Source: Gnetum montanum
Taxonomy: Eukaryota > Streptophyta > Gnetopsida > Gnetales > Gnetaceae
Direction: 5' to 3'
Assembly: GCA_015680685.1 (NCBI GenBank)
Contig: MNCI01017913.1
Coordinates: 1,549,051 to 1,613,050 of the forward strand
Length of the DNA stretch: 64,000 bases
The stretch's first letter is position 1. Every line of letters starts with the position of its first letter. The notes below the pieces were generated by a model. The model saw nothing but the letters and a program-made list of their open reading frames with translations. It did not search any database and was not told the origin of the DNA. A program made the position numbers and the translations under genes. This document shows positions 1 to 11,830 of the stretch, one piece after another.

Positions 1-479
1 CATGGAATAAAATTGGAGATTTTAATTAAAACTAAATGAATATAATAAGAAAATAACAAAAAAAATGTATAAAAAGAAAATATGTAAAATAATTAAAAAA
101 TATAAAGAAAATGAAAAACATATAAAGAATGTTGTAAAATAAAAAAAAAGAAAAGAAAAAACCCTTTCATATTCTTAAAGATGTTATGATAGATGAAAAT
201 CTCATCCATGATTAAGTTGGAATAAAAAGATTTCAAAAATGAAGTGATCTTATTCTTGATCTGGTGTGTTAGTTCTGTGCTTGGTTACTTGGAAGTCCAT
301 GGAGGATTTAAGTTGCTAGATTATGACTAGCATGTACTTGTAATGCCTTTTTGGGTAATAAATTAACATAGCCCCAAAAGGAAAAGTTGAGTGTATTATG
401 TAAGATCCTTTTCATAATATTTGGAACTTAGTTTGTTGTAGCATATGCATGGGATTCTCCTAGAGAATCTTGTCTCTTG
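1..479. other. AT-rich tail beyond the H integrase
   Basis: This stretch lies downstream (minus sense) of the H integrase. It is very AT-rich with A-runs at 57-160, and I recognise no coding domain. It is probably the decayed end of pol or the 3' untranslated part of element H; no LTR boundary is visible. Confidence 0.4.
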
Positions 480-1290
480 GTTAGAATGTAACTTTTTTTA
501 TTTGTGCATCATGACATTGTTTGTTGCATATCTTATGTAGTTCATTCATCATTAGGACTTCTCTTTGATTTTTTTCTATCACATTAAGTATCATGAGTTC
601 ATTATAGGTGAAGTTGATATCCAAGTCAAGCTCACATGCAATTATGAGTGTATGAAATTTAGTTTGAATTGAAATTTTAGGTAACTTTCTATACAATCAA
701 TCATAGAGATAGTAGCCTATAGGAAGTTTTTAGGTTGAGCAATATGCTCATAAGGAATCATTGAGATTGGTACTCAAATATTTTGTACATTTATTGATGG
801 TTCATATTAGAATTTTAGTAATCTCCCTATTTATTACTTCTGCTTGACCATTGGCTTGAGGATAGTAAGATGTTGCGAGTTTATGTTGCATCCCCAAGCA
901 TTGCATTAACATGAGAAAGATAGAAATTGTGATGTGAGTTCTATTGTTAGAAATTAGTGCTCTAGGCATGAAAAACCTATTTGCCACTTATTGTTGAAAG
1001 AATTAAGTTGCAGTAAGGGTGGTACAGGCCAAAACCATTGTAGCTTTAGCCTATTTTGTATAATAGTTAATAGCAATAATGATATATGACTTCCCATTAG
1101 ATATGGGAGTGATGGATCCCATAAAATTAGTTTTCCAATAGTCAAAGGATTCTAGTGGTTGAATCCATTATTGTGGTCCTTTCATTCTAGTTGTCATTCC
1201 CTCATCTCATTGGCATCTCTTACATGAATGTGTGAAATGATGTGCATCCTTAAGATCATTGGCCAAAAATATCCTACCATCAAGATTTTT
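480..1290 (-). pseudogene. Element H integrase (Ty3/gypsy), decayed
   Basis: Minus-strand integrase remnant. Read from high to low coordinates it shows an HHCC-type zinc site (DAHHFTH then CKRC, about 1250-1190), the start of the catalytic core (about 1145-1030), a second block containing LISNNRTHI, and YYPQANGQAEVINREI carrying the catalytic Glu (about 880-820). A C-terminal stretch open from 696 to 481 (71 codons) follows. Stops and frame shifts separate the blocks, so no working enzyme remains. The family inserts cDNA into the host chromosome. It continues the RNase H at 1600-2132, so this is the 3' half of one pol gene. Confidence 0.85.
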
Positions 1291-1599
1291 GTGGCTATTC
1301 TTTTTGCTACATAGTGGTCTCTATAAGGGCCCTTTTCATCATTTTGGAGGACTCTCACTTGATCTGCATGATGTATGCACCATCATACCAGGCTATTGAC
1401 ACAAGATTTATAGAGGTTACCCTTTATTTCTATGTAGTGTTTAAACTGGTGGAGAAACTACTATTTATTCCTATGATCCCATTTAGTAGAATTCTTCTAT
1501 GTAAGTAGATATGAGATAAATTCATCATAATAATTTATAATCCTTGGTGTATGAACTTTAATTGCCTTGGTAAAGAGAAGCTTATTTGAAAATTGATTG

Positions 1600-2132
1600 G
1601 ACAAGGACCCTTCATTATCATTATTATCCCAAATTAACCAAGATAGATGATTAGCAACTACATTCTTAGCTTTCCTTTCTATTCACCATCATCAAATTAA
1701 ATTCTTGTAAGATGACAAATCACTATATAACATGGGAGCTCACCATTGGCTTATTCATCAAGAAGAGAATTGTAGTATGATCAGTGTGCATAAAATTTGG
1801 CTATCCAAGCACATAGTGCCTAAATTTCTCTAGAGAGTACACCACTACCATGAGTTTCTTTTTTGTAGTGGTGTAATTAAGTTGTACATCTATAATGCTC
1901 ATTATTGTACAATGGATATAATATGAGCATTTTTTATTATCCATTTCTATTATTACCACTCCCAATGTGTAGTTGGATGTGTCTATCATGATGTGAAAAG
2001 CTTTGGACCAATCAGGAATCATAGAATGGGTGTTTATATGAGCTTTTGTTTTAGGTGTTGGAATGCTTATTTGCATTTCCTTGTACACTCAAAGGTTGCA
2101 TCCTTCTTGGTAAGCTTAACTAGAGGCTTGAT
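1600..2132 (-). pseudogene. Element H RT-RNase H junction and RNase H, decayed
   Basis: Minus-strand remnant. From 2132 downward it has the RT connection motif PLVKLTKKD, then PDWSKAFHIMIDTSNY (first RNase H acidic region), QLNYTTTKKKLMVVVYSLEKF (about 1890-1810) and HTDHTTILFLMNKP (about 1780-1740). This order is typical of Ty3/gypsy RNase H, which removes the RNA strand during reverse transcription. Stops and at least one frame shift (near 2060) break it. The gene is cut at 2132 by element A; the preceding residues (YKNFSKFI) are found beyond A at 45094-45120. Confidence 0.85.
2128..2132. repeat. Target-site duplication, left copy, element A (TTGAT)
   Basis: TTGAT directly precedes the A 5' LTR and recurs directly after the A 3' LTR at 45089-45093. 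Removing A and one copy restores the RNase H reading of host element H, which independently confirms the site. Confidence 0.95.
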
Positions 2133-3717
2133 TGAAATACCACCAAATTTGAGCTATAGTTTCTCAATTAAAAATTTGTCTAAGTGTTAGCATGAGGCAA
2201 AATTTTCTAAGTGTTGGAACTACGCTCTCCACTACATTGAAGCATAGTCAACTTAGTAGAGAGTGTAGTCAACACCAAAAGCTAGTTTGCAAATTTTTCT
2301 AAGTGCCAAGACTATAGCTACAATTTTTTCCAAGTGCCAAGACTATGCTCTCCATTGCATTAGAGCATAGTTAAGCATAGTTGGCATGGAAGAAATAGTT
2401 TGGCAGAAATTTTTCTAAGTGTTGAGACTACAATCTCTATTAGACTAGAGCATAGTCAAGCATAGTCAACTATAAGCTAGATTTTGCAAAAAACTTTTAA
2501 GTGCTAGGACTATACTTGACCCTAGCTAGAAGTGTAGTCAGCCTCTTATGGAGAGCATAGTCAGCACATAGCCATGTTCTACAAAATTTTCTAAGTGTTA
2601 GACTATGCTCTCCCCTAGTACAAAGTGTAATCAAGTGTATTCATGTAGAACAGCCTCCAAAGGCCTTCACAATGTAGCACCAACACTCACCTTAGATTTT
2701 ACACACTACTAGCAAGCATAGTTAGCAAAAACGCACCTTTGTTGTACCCCTTTTGTCTCAAAATTGTAACTATGCTCAAGCCCACTTGAGATAGTGGACA
2801 ATGTAGTCCCAAAGCATAGTCTTCAAAGTTGCATTTTTTATGTACATTATGGTTCTATACAACTCACAAACATGTAATTGGTAGCATAGTCATAGTTTGG
2901 CAGTCTCACAAAGTCCATTAGAGCATACCAAAGCATAGCACCACTTACTTTAGTGGAGAGTGTAGTTGGGTGTAGTGTAGTTCCAACTGTCTCATTGTCA
3001 TGTTGTAACTAATTCACATTTGATGGGAACCCTAGCCCTATAAATAGCACAACCCTCTACATTTTAGGGTTTGGAATTTTTGCATTTTGGTTGGCAAAAG
3101 TGAGGTAAGATTAGCAAATTTGATGTGCATTTGGCATTTTGGCAAGGCAAGGAATTCACACACCACTGTAGCTACTGCAACACACTATAGACCACTAAAG
3201 TCCACTACACATCATGGTGGCCAACTCGGTAGGCATAGACACTATGGAAAAATGTTAGTCTTTGTAGCCAGACACCTTGAGACTATGACTACATTGTCCA
3301 TTGTGCCTACTGTACACCATGTACCTTCTCATCCCTTCTAAGGTTAACTACACTCAACCTCATTTGGGGTGGTGCCACTTTCTCTCTTACTCTATCCCTA
3401 TGCATTTTTACTTACATTTTGGAATTTTATGTGTATTTTTAGTTGTTTTCATGTACTTCCATGCTTTGACACCTTCATTTTTCATCAAAAACCTTGACTA
3501 TGCTCACCTCCATTAACATTGCTGATACCACAAATATGATGTAAATACTTAGTACCATTTAGCATTGCATTTGGTAAGTCCCTATTCGATCGATAAGACC
3601 ATTTTGGGCACCTTGTCTCCACCTCTAGCAAGCCCTCATGTAGGGTCTGGGTTAAAGCTATGTACTTGTGAGGCTCTTGGTGTTCCATTCTAGTTGTCGA
3701 TGTTTTTAGTTGCTATA
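2133..3717 (+). repeat. Element A 5' LTR
   Basis: It begins TGAAATACCACC and ends GTTGCTATA; the partner LTR at 43510-45088 begins TGAAACATCACC and ends GTCGCTACA. The U3 part (2190-2650) is built from imperfect ~90-120 bp repeats, each with CTATGCTC-like and GAGCATAG-like arms. A TATAAATA box lies at 3039-3046. A conserved R/U5 block (GTAAGTCCCTATTCGATCG) begins near 3572 and is shared with elements B and C. Confidence 0.92.
3039..3046 (+). promoter_or_regulatory. TATA box of A 5' LTR
   Basis: TATAAATA follows AACCCTAGCCC; the same word in the same context lies at 44402-44409 in the 3' LTR. It is probably the core promoter for the genomic transcript. Confidence 0.7.
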
Positions 3718-3723
3718 GTTTTC

Positions 3724-3739
3724 TGGTGCTAGAAGGATG
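3724..3739 (+). promoter_or_regulatory. Element A primer-binding site candidate
   Basis: TGGTGCTAGAAGGATG begins six bases after the LTR end, as expected for a tRNA primer site. Element B has TGGCACTAGAAGGAGG in the same place. I could not assign a tRNA from memory. Confidence 0.65.
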
Positions 3740-4204
3740 ACCAAAATCCAAATCCATTTCCTTCTTTGAACTCTGTTGGTTACTGTCTCATGTGCTCTCT
3801 ACATCACAGTTGTTGGCTTTGAGCTAGCATAGAACGAGCAACACTATGGACCTACCATGTGCAGTAGTAGTTGGATCTTAAGCCAGTGTAGGCATTATCT
3901 ACCAACTGGTTGGTGTAGACTCAACCCTATCATCGGTTCCCCTATGCAACAACCCTAAAACACAATCCCTACACTTAGCTAAATTTTGGGCTCTCAATAG
4001 AAAGCATAGTTAGCTCTCAGTGTAGAGAGATAGTCCCTATCCTTAGCCATTTTTCTACAATCTTTAGAATTAGCTATTTTCTCTAGAGTTAGTCATTTTT
4101 CCTATAGTTTCAAGACATAGCCATTTTTCTACAATTTCTAGACAACCATTTTTTTGGTAGTTCCCAGAGTTAGCCATTTTTTTTTGCAAATTTCAATTAG
4201 CAAC
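3740..4204 (+). other. Element A untranslated leader
   Basis: Leader between primer site and gag. The 3965-4190 part repeats TTAGCCATTTTTCTACAATTTC-like units about five times. I see no reading frame. Confidence 0.5.
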
Positions 4205-6560
4205 ATGAATTTTGAACAACATTTGGCATCAATTCTAAGTACACTCATTGTCCTACCTACTCAACAAGAAAATAGGGTTGACCACCCTACCAATCCTACC
4301 ATGGCAGATCCTAGGCAATCCCTTAGGTTGTGCAACCAGGAACCTGAGTATACTACACTCAACATTGAGGAGTACAAATTTCTCTACTTGAATCTCTAAG
4401 TAGGCCTATTTGTAGACTACATGGACATGGAAGCCAAGTAGGGCTACAAACTCATCCACTGAAATGGATGGGAGTACATCCCTTCCTCCATTGGCTTTAT
4501 CTCGCTTACCGAACCTTGTTACTAGATCCTTGCCTAGATCATCTAAAAAAATGAGTGTGAGGTAGGGATAGATTATGAGGAGCCCCTACAAGAAGAGTAG
4601 GATGAGTTTGAAGCTCGTTCTAAGTATGAGGACTCTTTCCATACCTCCTTCTAGTGGATAACCCTCAGTCTAGTCTTTTCATAGTCCCTTCCACCTATCT
4701 TCCTGGAGATAATTATAGCCTTAGTGTCACCTCCCACGTCAACGCCTGTGGTGGAAACCCACCAAATGTAGTACACATGCCAAGATGTAGTACCTCTAGT
4801 TAAGCTACCCTTTGTGGCATTTTTGCAACCCATTTAGTCATCCCTATTAGCAACCATCATGCCTACACAACCCTAAATGCACACCATGCATACTCCTTAG
4901 TCACAGATGACTTAGGTATCTTATGCCTTGCTTGTCTCATTGGCATCCTTTGTAGTGGTCCAACCCACACATGTGTGGTTGGCCCCAACCATTGTGCCTA
5001 CTACAGAATCGATGTAGCAAGCATCTTGCATGGCCCCACAACTTGTAGCTAGGTCATGGATCACGCAAATGGCATAGCAGGTAGGACAACCAATGTAGCT
5101 CACTACCACATCTGAAGGCTTGGATCAGGCATTATAGCTAATCCAAACCTTAAAGGAAGAGGTGAAATAGTTCATGTGATGGACTTTAACTAGGATGATC
5201 TCATAAGTCTTTTTGTTTCACCACTAACTCTCCCAATGGGGATCTTGCTACCTCACTTCACGAAATACAACAGTGAAGAAGACTCTAACGCCCACCTAGT
5301 GACCTTATGGTCTAAATGCTTATTACTACAAGCATGGCCACACACCATCATACATGTCTTCACCATGTCACTCATTGGTAAGGCACTCAACTAGTACTGA
5401 GCATTGCCCAAGGCCTCAATCTCCTCTTTGAAGGATTTGCTGAGTTAGTTTGTAATACGCTTCAAATACAACTTGAAGCTGAAAACTATCCTTGACTAGT
5501 TTATGCAAATCAAGTAGAGCCATCTAGAGCCCATGTAGAAATTTATCCAATGCTAGAGCAAATCCCTAAATGAAATCCATGAGCTTATAGCAGAGATGCA
5601 TCTTCTGGCCATCTTCAAGGATGTAGTTAATGACTTTATCAAGTTAAACTTGTACTATTTAGTTTCGTAGTCCTTGAGGTAAGCCTTTGCCCAAACTAAA
5701 ATGATACAGGACACAATAGAAGCTAGCAAGGACTTGGCCTACATAGCCTATAAGAAGTTACACACCAAGAAGGACAAAAACAAGGGAAAACAAGCTACAA
5801 CTATGGAAACTATGGCTAATGAGGCCAAAACAACTAATATAAAGCCAACGACTAGGCTACCCAAGGCCCTGGCCAATAACAAAATTGCTAGTCCTAGCAC
5901 AACAACTAAGAAGCCTACATCATTGGCAACAATAATGCAATTGGCTTCGAGGCCCAACTTTGAGTGCAAGGATTGCTCAAAGTATACCACGCTACCCCTT
6001 AAAGCTTCAGAACTCCTAGACCAACTACTCAAGGTTGAATGCATCTAGTACAAATAGATGTCCAACAATGCTCATAAGAGACATGATAGATATTGCAAGC
6101 TCCTCAGAAACATTACATTAGTATCCTTGAATGAGCCACTAGTGCCAAAACATTTTAGGCTTGATAGGTTTTATCACTATCACTAGTTGCCTAGGCACAA
6201 CACTAGCTTTCACATGGCCCTACAGAATGACCTACAATAGATGATTAATAGAGGTGAGTTGGTGCTTGATGCTACCAACCTAGTGAGGCCTCAAAACCAA
6301 TCAATGAGGGTATATAAGGACCCTTTAAATGTGGATACCATAGGGTACATCATCAATGCTATCAGCATTGATGATAATCCAAAATCGATGTAGCAACCAT
6401 TTGTGGTGAGTGTGCCCTTTGGCAATGTAGGGGTCCTCTTGGCCTCCATGAGTTTGAGGCCCCCTTTCATTGTTAGAGTGCCACCTCAAGCACCCACAAC
6501 ACCCTTCATGGTTAGGGTTTCCTCGCATGTCATAATAGCAAAAATTCAGCTACCCTCATC
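4205..6560 (+). pseudogene. Element A gag, decayed
   Basis: The frame opens at ATG 4205 with a short N-terminal region containing IEEYKFLYLNL, matching EFxxYNFLYMKV in element B. A low-complexity linker follows. The retrotransposon gag core lies at about 5230-5690 (LPHFTKYN, NAHLVTL, WPHTIIHVFTMSLIGKAL, FKYNLKLKTILD). Next is an open K/T-rich stretch at 5701-6048 and a terminal block at 6050-6540 where the usual zinc-knuckle-like C..H..GH..C pattern is degraded (YHYH then RHNTSF, no cysteines). Gag forms the particle that packages genomic RNA. Many TAG stops make this copy inactive. Confidence 0.85.
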
Positions 6561-7155
6561 ATAAGGATGTCCCAACATGTTGAACTTGCACGTACCTAAA
6601 GTCCAGTGGTGGGTAATGCATTAGTGCCTTCTCTTCCAAAAGCCAATCCTATTGGCCACACCAATAGACCATCTAGGTGGCAACCTAGGAGGCCTAATGA
6701 GCATCTAGTTGATAGGATGATTAGATAACATCAGGATCAAAAGGTGCTAGGTCCACCCAAACTAGTCCCCCTTTCTGTAGTGCCCATGATTGAAACAACC
6801 AGAAAGGCCACTACCAGCAAGCCGTAATTCAACACTAAGCCTTCCAAACATATCAAACAAGCAAAGAATAAGTTCCATTTACTAGAGATCCATCTTTCAA
6901 GCCACATGGAGGTGGTCAATGCCAACAAGATGGCAAACCATGGCAAGAACTTCCTAGATGCATTAGCCTAGGTTAAGTAAGCATTAAAGTAAAATAACAT
7001 AATGCTAAGCTTGTATGACCTAATTATGACCTCCTTTGCCTATCATGAGGTACTAGTTCACATGGTGACCTCCATTCTTGTCACAGAGGACATCCTAGTA
7101 GATGAGCATTCCATCCATGTTGTGATGTTGCCTCTTACACGATAGGAATAAAGCT
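6561..7155 (+). pseudogene. Element A gag-protease linker, cut by C
   Basis: Degraded frame with a Pro/Lys-rich part, then SLYDLIMTSFAYHEVLVHM and SIHVVMLPLTR, which match the residues just upstream of the protease in element B (11830-11920). It is interrupted at 7155 by element C and resumes at 30241. Two in-frame stops lie in the last 20 bases. Confidence 0.75.
7151..7155. repeat. Target-site duplication, left copy, element C (AAGCT)
   Basis: AAGCT precedes C and recurs at 30236-30240 immediately after it. Confidence 0.93.
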
Positions 7156-7323
7156 TGAAACACCACCAATTTTAGGCTTCCACAGTTCAATGGTAGATTT
7201 TTCTAAGTGTCAAAAATTAGGCAAATTTCTTCAAAGTGTGGTGCTATGCTCTATCGCGTAGATAGTGTAGCACACATTAAGTCTTATTTTTTGCAAAATT
7301 TTTCTAAGTGTCTAGCTATGCTC
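7156..7323 (+). repeat. Element C 5' LTR, first piece
   Basis: It begins TGAAACACCACC and aligns throughout with the start of the C 3' LTR at 28196. It is cut at 7323 by B; the remainder resumes at 24958. Confidence 0.9.
7319..7323. repeat. Target-site duplication, left copy, element B (TGCTC)
   Basis: TGCTC precedes B and recurs at 24953-24957. The joined flank (CTATGCTCCCCA) matches the uninterrupted C 3' LTR near 28378. Confidence 0.95.
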
Positions 7324-8366
7324 TAAAACACCCCAAAATTCGTAGACATCCTTGCTTCACCAAGTCTTTGCAATTCACGCAACGCTATGGTAGTTCTTCA
7401 AGAGGAGAACGCTCTAAATTTAGGCCGAAAAGTTTGACAAATTTTCTACTTAGTTGTAGCTTCCATACATGCTACACTATGAAGCACAACAAAGCATGAT
7501 GTGTGGTTGTGTGACATCAATGGATTCCACCTAATTGAATCATTGGCACACGTCTCTAGACACTGATGGTGCAATTACAGCATGGAAGGCTCGCAATTAT
7601 GGCATGGTAGGCTCGTAATTACAATGGTCATGCAGGCACGTGCAGTGTAGACAAGTCAACGTGGGCCCAAAGGCATGTGGTGTCCAAAATGTCCCTTTTG
7701 CATACTCTTGGTCCTATAAATACTAAAATGAGCAATGCTCAAAAGGTTCCTTTTCCCCGATCCGGTTCTCTCTTGGTAATTAGATGGGCTAATAATTTTG
7801 TTGGCTGACAAGAAAAAAGCTAGCACTATAACTTTGAGCATTGTAAGCTTTCTGTTTGACACTAAAAATAGTTAACACTCTCTGTTGGCATTTTATTCTC
7901 CTCCTTTTTCTACCACCTTGGTAGAACTTTGCATGTTAATGCCTGAGCCTGCGTTGAAGCACACAATCGTCTCACTCTACACATCTTGGTTACTCTCGGG
8001 ACCTCTGCATTTCTCAGTGTTGTGCAACCGACTGTATCCATTTTGAAATAGCAAAGCCATAGCTTTGAAGTGGTGCATTTTTCTAATTGCAGTTCATTTT
8101 GTCTCTTGTTTACTATTACATTTTTACATTGTTTTCTACCTCTTTTATATTCAAGCATCATTTTACAAGTTTCATTTCTCTTTCAAACTACACATTGCAA
8201 AAGACTATATTAATGTCAACTAAGTCCCTGTCTGATCGACCAGACCATTTAGGGCACCCCATTTTAGTTTTATCCAGCATAGCCCTCCCATGGAAACAGG
8301 GTTGAGATTGTCAACGGTTGACGACCCCTCAACGTTTTTCAGCTGCTGACGTTTTTGGTCGCTATA
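7324..8366 (+). repeat. Element B 5' LTR, internally deleted
   Basis: It starts TAAAACACCCC (TG mutated to TA) and ends GTCGCTATA. The partner at 23376-24952 is 1577 bases, this copy 1043. About 530 bases are missing at about 7455-7470, corresponding to roughly 23505-24045 of the 3' LTR. In the first ~127 aligned bases I count about 20 mismatches, mostly transitions. The R/U5 block at about 8219 contains the hairpin GTCTG-ATCGAC-CAGAC. Confidence 0.92.
7715..7722 (+). promoter_or_regulatory. TATA box of B 5' LTR
   Basis: TATAAATA in the context CTTGGTCCTATAAATA, repeated at 24301-24308 in the 3' LTR. Confidence 0.72.
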
Positions 8367-8373
8367 GTTTTTT

Positions 8374-8389
8374 TGGCACTAGAAGGAGG
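8374..8389 (+). promoter_or_regulatory. Element B primer-binding site candidate
   Basis: TGGCACTAGAAGGAGG starts seven bases after the 5' LTR and matches the A site (TGGTGCTAGAAGGATG) at 13 of 16 positions. Confidence 0.68.
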
Positions 8390-8414
8390 TTCCTTTTGGT
8401 GCCCTTTCCGTGTG

Positions 8415-8716
8415 TCACGGTAGTCCTATAAGACTTCTGCACCTTGATATGCATTAGCATAAACGTGACACCCATATGTGGTTGTTTATGCATCGTGCGG
8501 TGAAGATCAGCCACCTCAACGGTTCCTTGGGAACCCTACAGGACATAAAGCCTTCATTTGCTAGCTGACTTGCCTATCCTACGATAGTCTTGCATGCGTT
8601 CTATACCCTATCGTGCACTAGTGTAAATGTGATACCCTTTTGCGGTTGTTTACCCATTGTGTGGTACAGGTCGGTCACCTCGATGGTTCCTCAGGAGCCT
8701 TGCAAGACATAAAGCC
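8415..8716 (+). repeat. Leader duplication, two ~164-bp units
   Basis: Two imperfect head-to-tail copies begin near 8419 (TAGTCCTATAAGAC) and 8582 (TAGTCTTGCATGCG). Both contain GTGGTTGTTTATGCAT-like and GACATAAAGCCT words. They lie in the untranslated leader of B, where packaging or translation-control structure would be expected; that role is inference. Confidence 0.7.
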
Positions 8717-8837
8717 TCTTTTCTTTTTTTTTGATTGCTTGCCAAACGTTTTTGCTCTTGCCATTCACAAAACTGTTTAACTTTCCAATTTCCTTGCTTT
8801 TTCTTTTGCATTTGCAAAATTGTCTAGCTTAGTAACA

Positions 8838-11620
8838 ATGACTTCTGCAACTACTGCTACTAACACCTTCAACGTTGAAGTTCCCATCACGGTTCAAGGC
8901 ACCATTGGTGCCGAACAACCACTGAACTGAATGCTGGAAAGACGGCGATCCCTCAAGATCCAAAACCAAGGACCTAAGGGCTTGGCCCAACAACATGAGT
9001 GCTATAACTTCCTCTATATGAAGGTTTAGGCAAACCTGCCTTTGGATGTACACGAATTCGAAGGCAAATGTAGCTTCGAGTTCGCCTACTGCGATAGGAA
9101 GGAGTTTGCTCACACTCCTAGTGCTTCCATACCTTTGACACAGACAAACCAAAGGCTTCTAGACCAACTAATCTAGTTGGCTGGGCTTAGGGAGCAATAG
9201 GACACAACGTCTAACCAGGATGACACCTTCCAGGAAGGACAAGAGGAACTCGATTCCTAATCCGACAAGGGAGATCCAACCAACCCCATTCCTATCCCTC
9301 CTACCCAGTCCTTCTGGGCCAATCCATTGTCTATCACCACTTCCTTTGTCATCATGCCTATGCTTCTGTAGCCTACAACTATAACTGCAATGGGTAGCCA
9401 TGTTACTTTCCCTGCATATCAACATCCTTATTCTCCTATTTCATTTGTAGAAACTATGCCTCCTCAAATTGTTCATCAATCCATTCCCATAGCGCATCAC
9501 ACACCGATCATGGCTACCCTACTGCATATTCATGCTGTGCCTACTTCACAATCGTATGCAAATTCCATTTTAGTTCCTATGTTCACATCTATTTCACCCA
9601 TCGCGGTGGGCCTAGGCCCATCCACATGGTGGATCCCATTCACTTCTTCGCCTATTCCACAACCATCGTAGATGTCTCATTATGTTCGCCCTTAGACCTA
9701 CCAAACCCTACAAATAGTACAACCTAACACTAGGTTATGGTCTATTCCGCCAGTGATACAAGTGGTCTATCAGGCTACACAACTAGTAGTTGCTGCTCCA
9801 AAAACACCACCTACTGGGTGATGGATAGTGCAAGCAACACTGCTCGTGGGGGCTACCCCAATGGTACCATCCATAGGTCACGTCGCCAACCTCGCCATTC
9901 CACAAATGGGAACTACCTCAGTAGTTCCCCAACCACCCACAATGTCGCAAGGTCTGGACCAAGAATTCCAGCTCATGCAGACTCTCACTGAGGAAATAAA
10001 ATGCCTCAAGGCTATCAGGTCTGACATGGTAGAAGTCATGGAATTTTACTAGAATGACTCCATCAACCTTGCAATCCCTATTATGATGTTACCCCCAGGG
10101 ATGTCTCTTCCACACTTCACGAAGTACGATGGGAAGGGGGATCCAAATGCACATCTAGTTACCTTTAGGTCTGAGTCTCTCCTATTGCAATAGTGGCCGC
10201 ACACAATTATTCATGTCTTCGCCATGTCCCTAGCCGGGAGAGCCTTACATTGGTACCGTGCGCACTACCACGCTCATCCATTTTAACTCTAGAGGAGCTT
10301 CTAACCCAGTTCATGATGCACTTCAAGTATAACTTGAAGCCAAAAATCACACTAGACTAGCTGATGAGTGTGAAGCAGGAGCCTCTGGAACCGGCCTAGA
10401 AGTTCATCCAGCGATGGAGTGTGACCCTTAACCAAATTTGCGAGCCCATTGTGGAGGCCCGCTTGCTGGCCATCTTTAAGGGTGCAATGAATGACTATAT
10501 CAAGTCTAAACTGTACCACCTCACCCCTCACACTCTTAGTTAATCCTTTGCTTAGACTAAGAGCATATAAGATGCGGCTGAGGTAAGCAAAGACCCGGCC
10601 TACATCACTTACAAAAACACCTTCACAAAGAAGGAAAAGGATAAGATCCCAATCACCACAATGGCCCTTGTGGAAACCGAGGCCAAGCCTAGACCTAGTA
10701 ACAATGGTAACAAGGGCAACAAGAAATTAGATGTACCTACAGCTAATCCCATGCCCAAGCAGGGCAACACGTTGAAACCTCTAGTTCCTGCACTTGAGAC
10801 ATCTGCACAACCCAAACCAAACTTTGAGCATAAAGATCACTCAAAGTACACACCACTACCTCTCAAGCCTTCAGAACTTTTGAAGTAGCTACTAGTAGCG
10901 GGGCACATTCAACACAAGAAGATGTTGAAAGAAGAAAGTGGGAGATATCAACACTATTGTGAACTCCTTAGGAACCTCTCCTTGGCCCTGCCCAATGAGC
11001 TTCTAGTTCCTAAGGGTTTCTGGCCAGATAGGTTGTGTGACTATGACCAATAGTGTGGTCACAACATGGATTACTGTATGACGTTGTAGGATGACATCCA
11101 GAGGTTGATCAATCAAGGAAAACTGGTGTTGGATGAAAGAAACCCAATACGTCCCAAAAACCAATCTATGCATGTCTACATAGACCCCATCAACACTAAC
11201 AATGTCGGTTACATCATCAATGCCATCAACATTGACAGTGATCCTAGGCCACCCCAGCAGCCGTTCGTGGTCTGTGTGCCTCAGCATAGTGCATCGGCAC
11301 CACGAGCGGCTAATCAAAGCTCACAACAACCGTTCATCCTGAGAGTCTCTCCATAGGCGTTGATCTCTGCATCATCTATTAGCAAAACTGTGCTACTTCA
11401 CCCATTAACACCGTTAGCTCATTTCATCATTAGGGGGCCGACACCTTCGACAACTGCCACCCCGCATAAGATAGCCCCTGCCCTGCATAAGACAGCGAGG
11501 CATAGAGAGGAAGCGCTGCCCCCGGTGCTTCCAAGGCTATGTCTTTTCCCCTGCACCTGCACCTTCGTCACCAAAGATGAAATTTTGTATAACCGCATAG
11601 TCCATGCTGCCCTAGCAAAA
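8838..11620 (+). pseudogene. Element B gag, decayed
   Basis: Start chosen at ATG 8838 (MTSATTATNTFNVEVP), in the position of the A gag start. A Pro/Ser/Gln-rich linker (about 9330-9960) precedes a helix (GLDQEFQLMQTLTEE) and the gag core at 10100-10610 (LPHFTKYDGKGDPNAHL, FAMSLAGRALHWYRAHY, FKYNLKPKITLD, KGAMNDYIKSKLYHLTPHT). Further on, CDYDQ-CGHNMDYC and IQRLINQGKLVLDE (about 11035-11130) form the knuckle-like element usual at the gag end of this lineage. It is the capsid protein of the retroelement particle. Several stops (mostly TAG) and frame shifts inactivate it. Confidence 0.88.
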
Positions 11621-11830
11621 ATGGTCTAGACTTAGATCTGAAGTTGCCACTCCTTGGGAAATTCATCTTCTGGGACGAATTGAAGAAGAGGAAAGCCCTG
11701 AACAGGGGGGTTGCCAAGACCTTTTGGATGCCCTCACTTAGGTCAAGCAGGCTCTAAAACAGAAAAACACTACCCTAATCCTGTATGACTTGATCATGGC
11801 CTCTGCCCCCACTGCGAGGCTCTGATCTGC

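Noticed and set aside
1314-1508. + strand frames over 1300-2190 as genes
   Set aside because: Opposite the H integrase/RNase H; shadows.
3572-3580. GTAAGT at the R/U5 block as a splice donor for gag-pol
   Set aside because: Present in A 5' and C LTRs, but both B copies read CTAAGT; not consistent.
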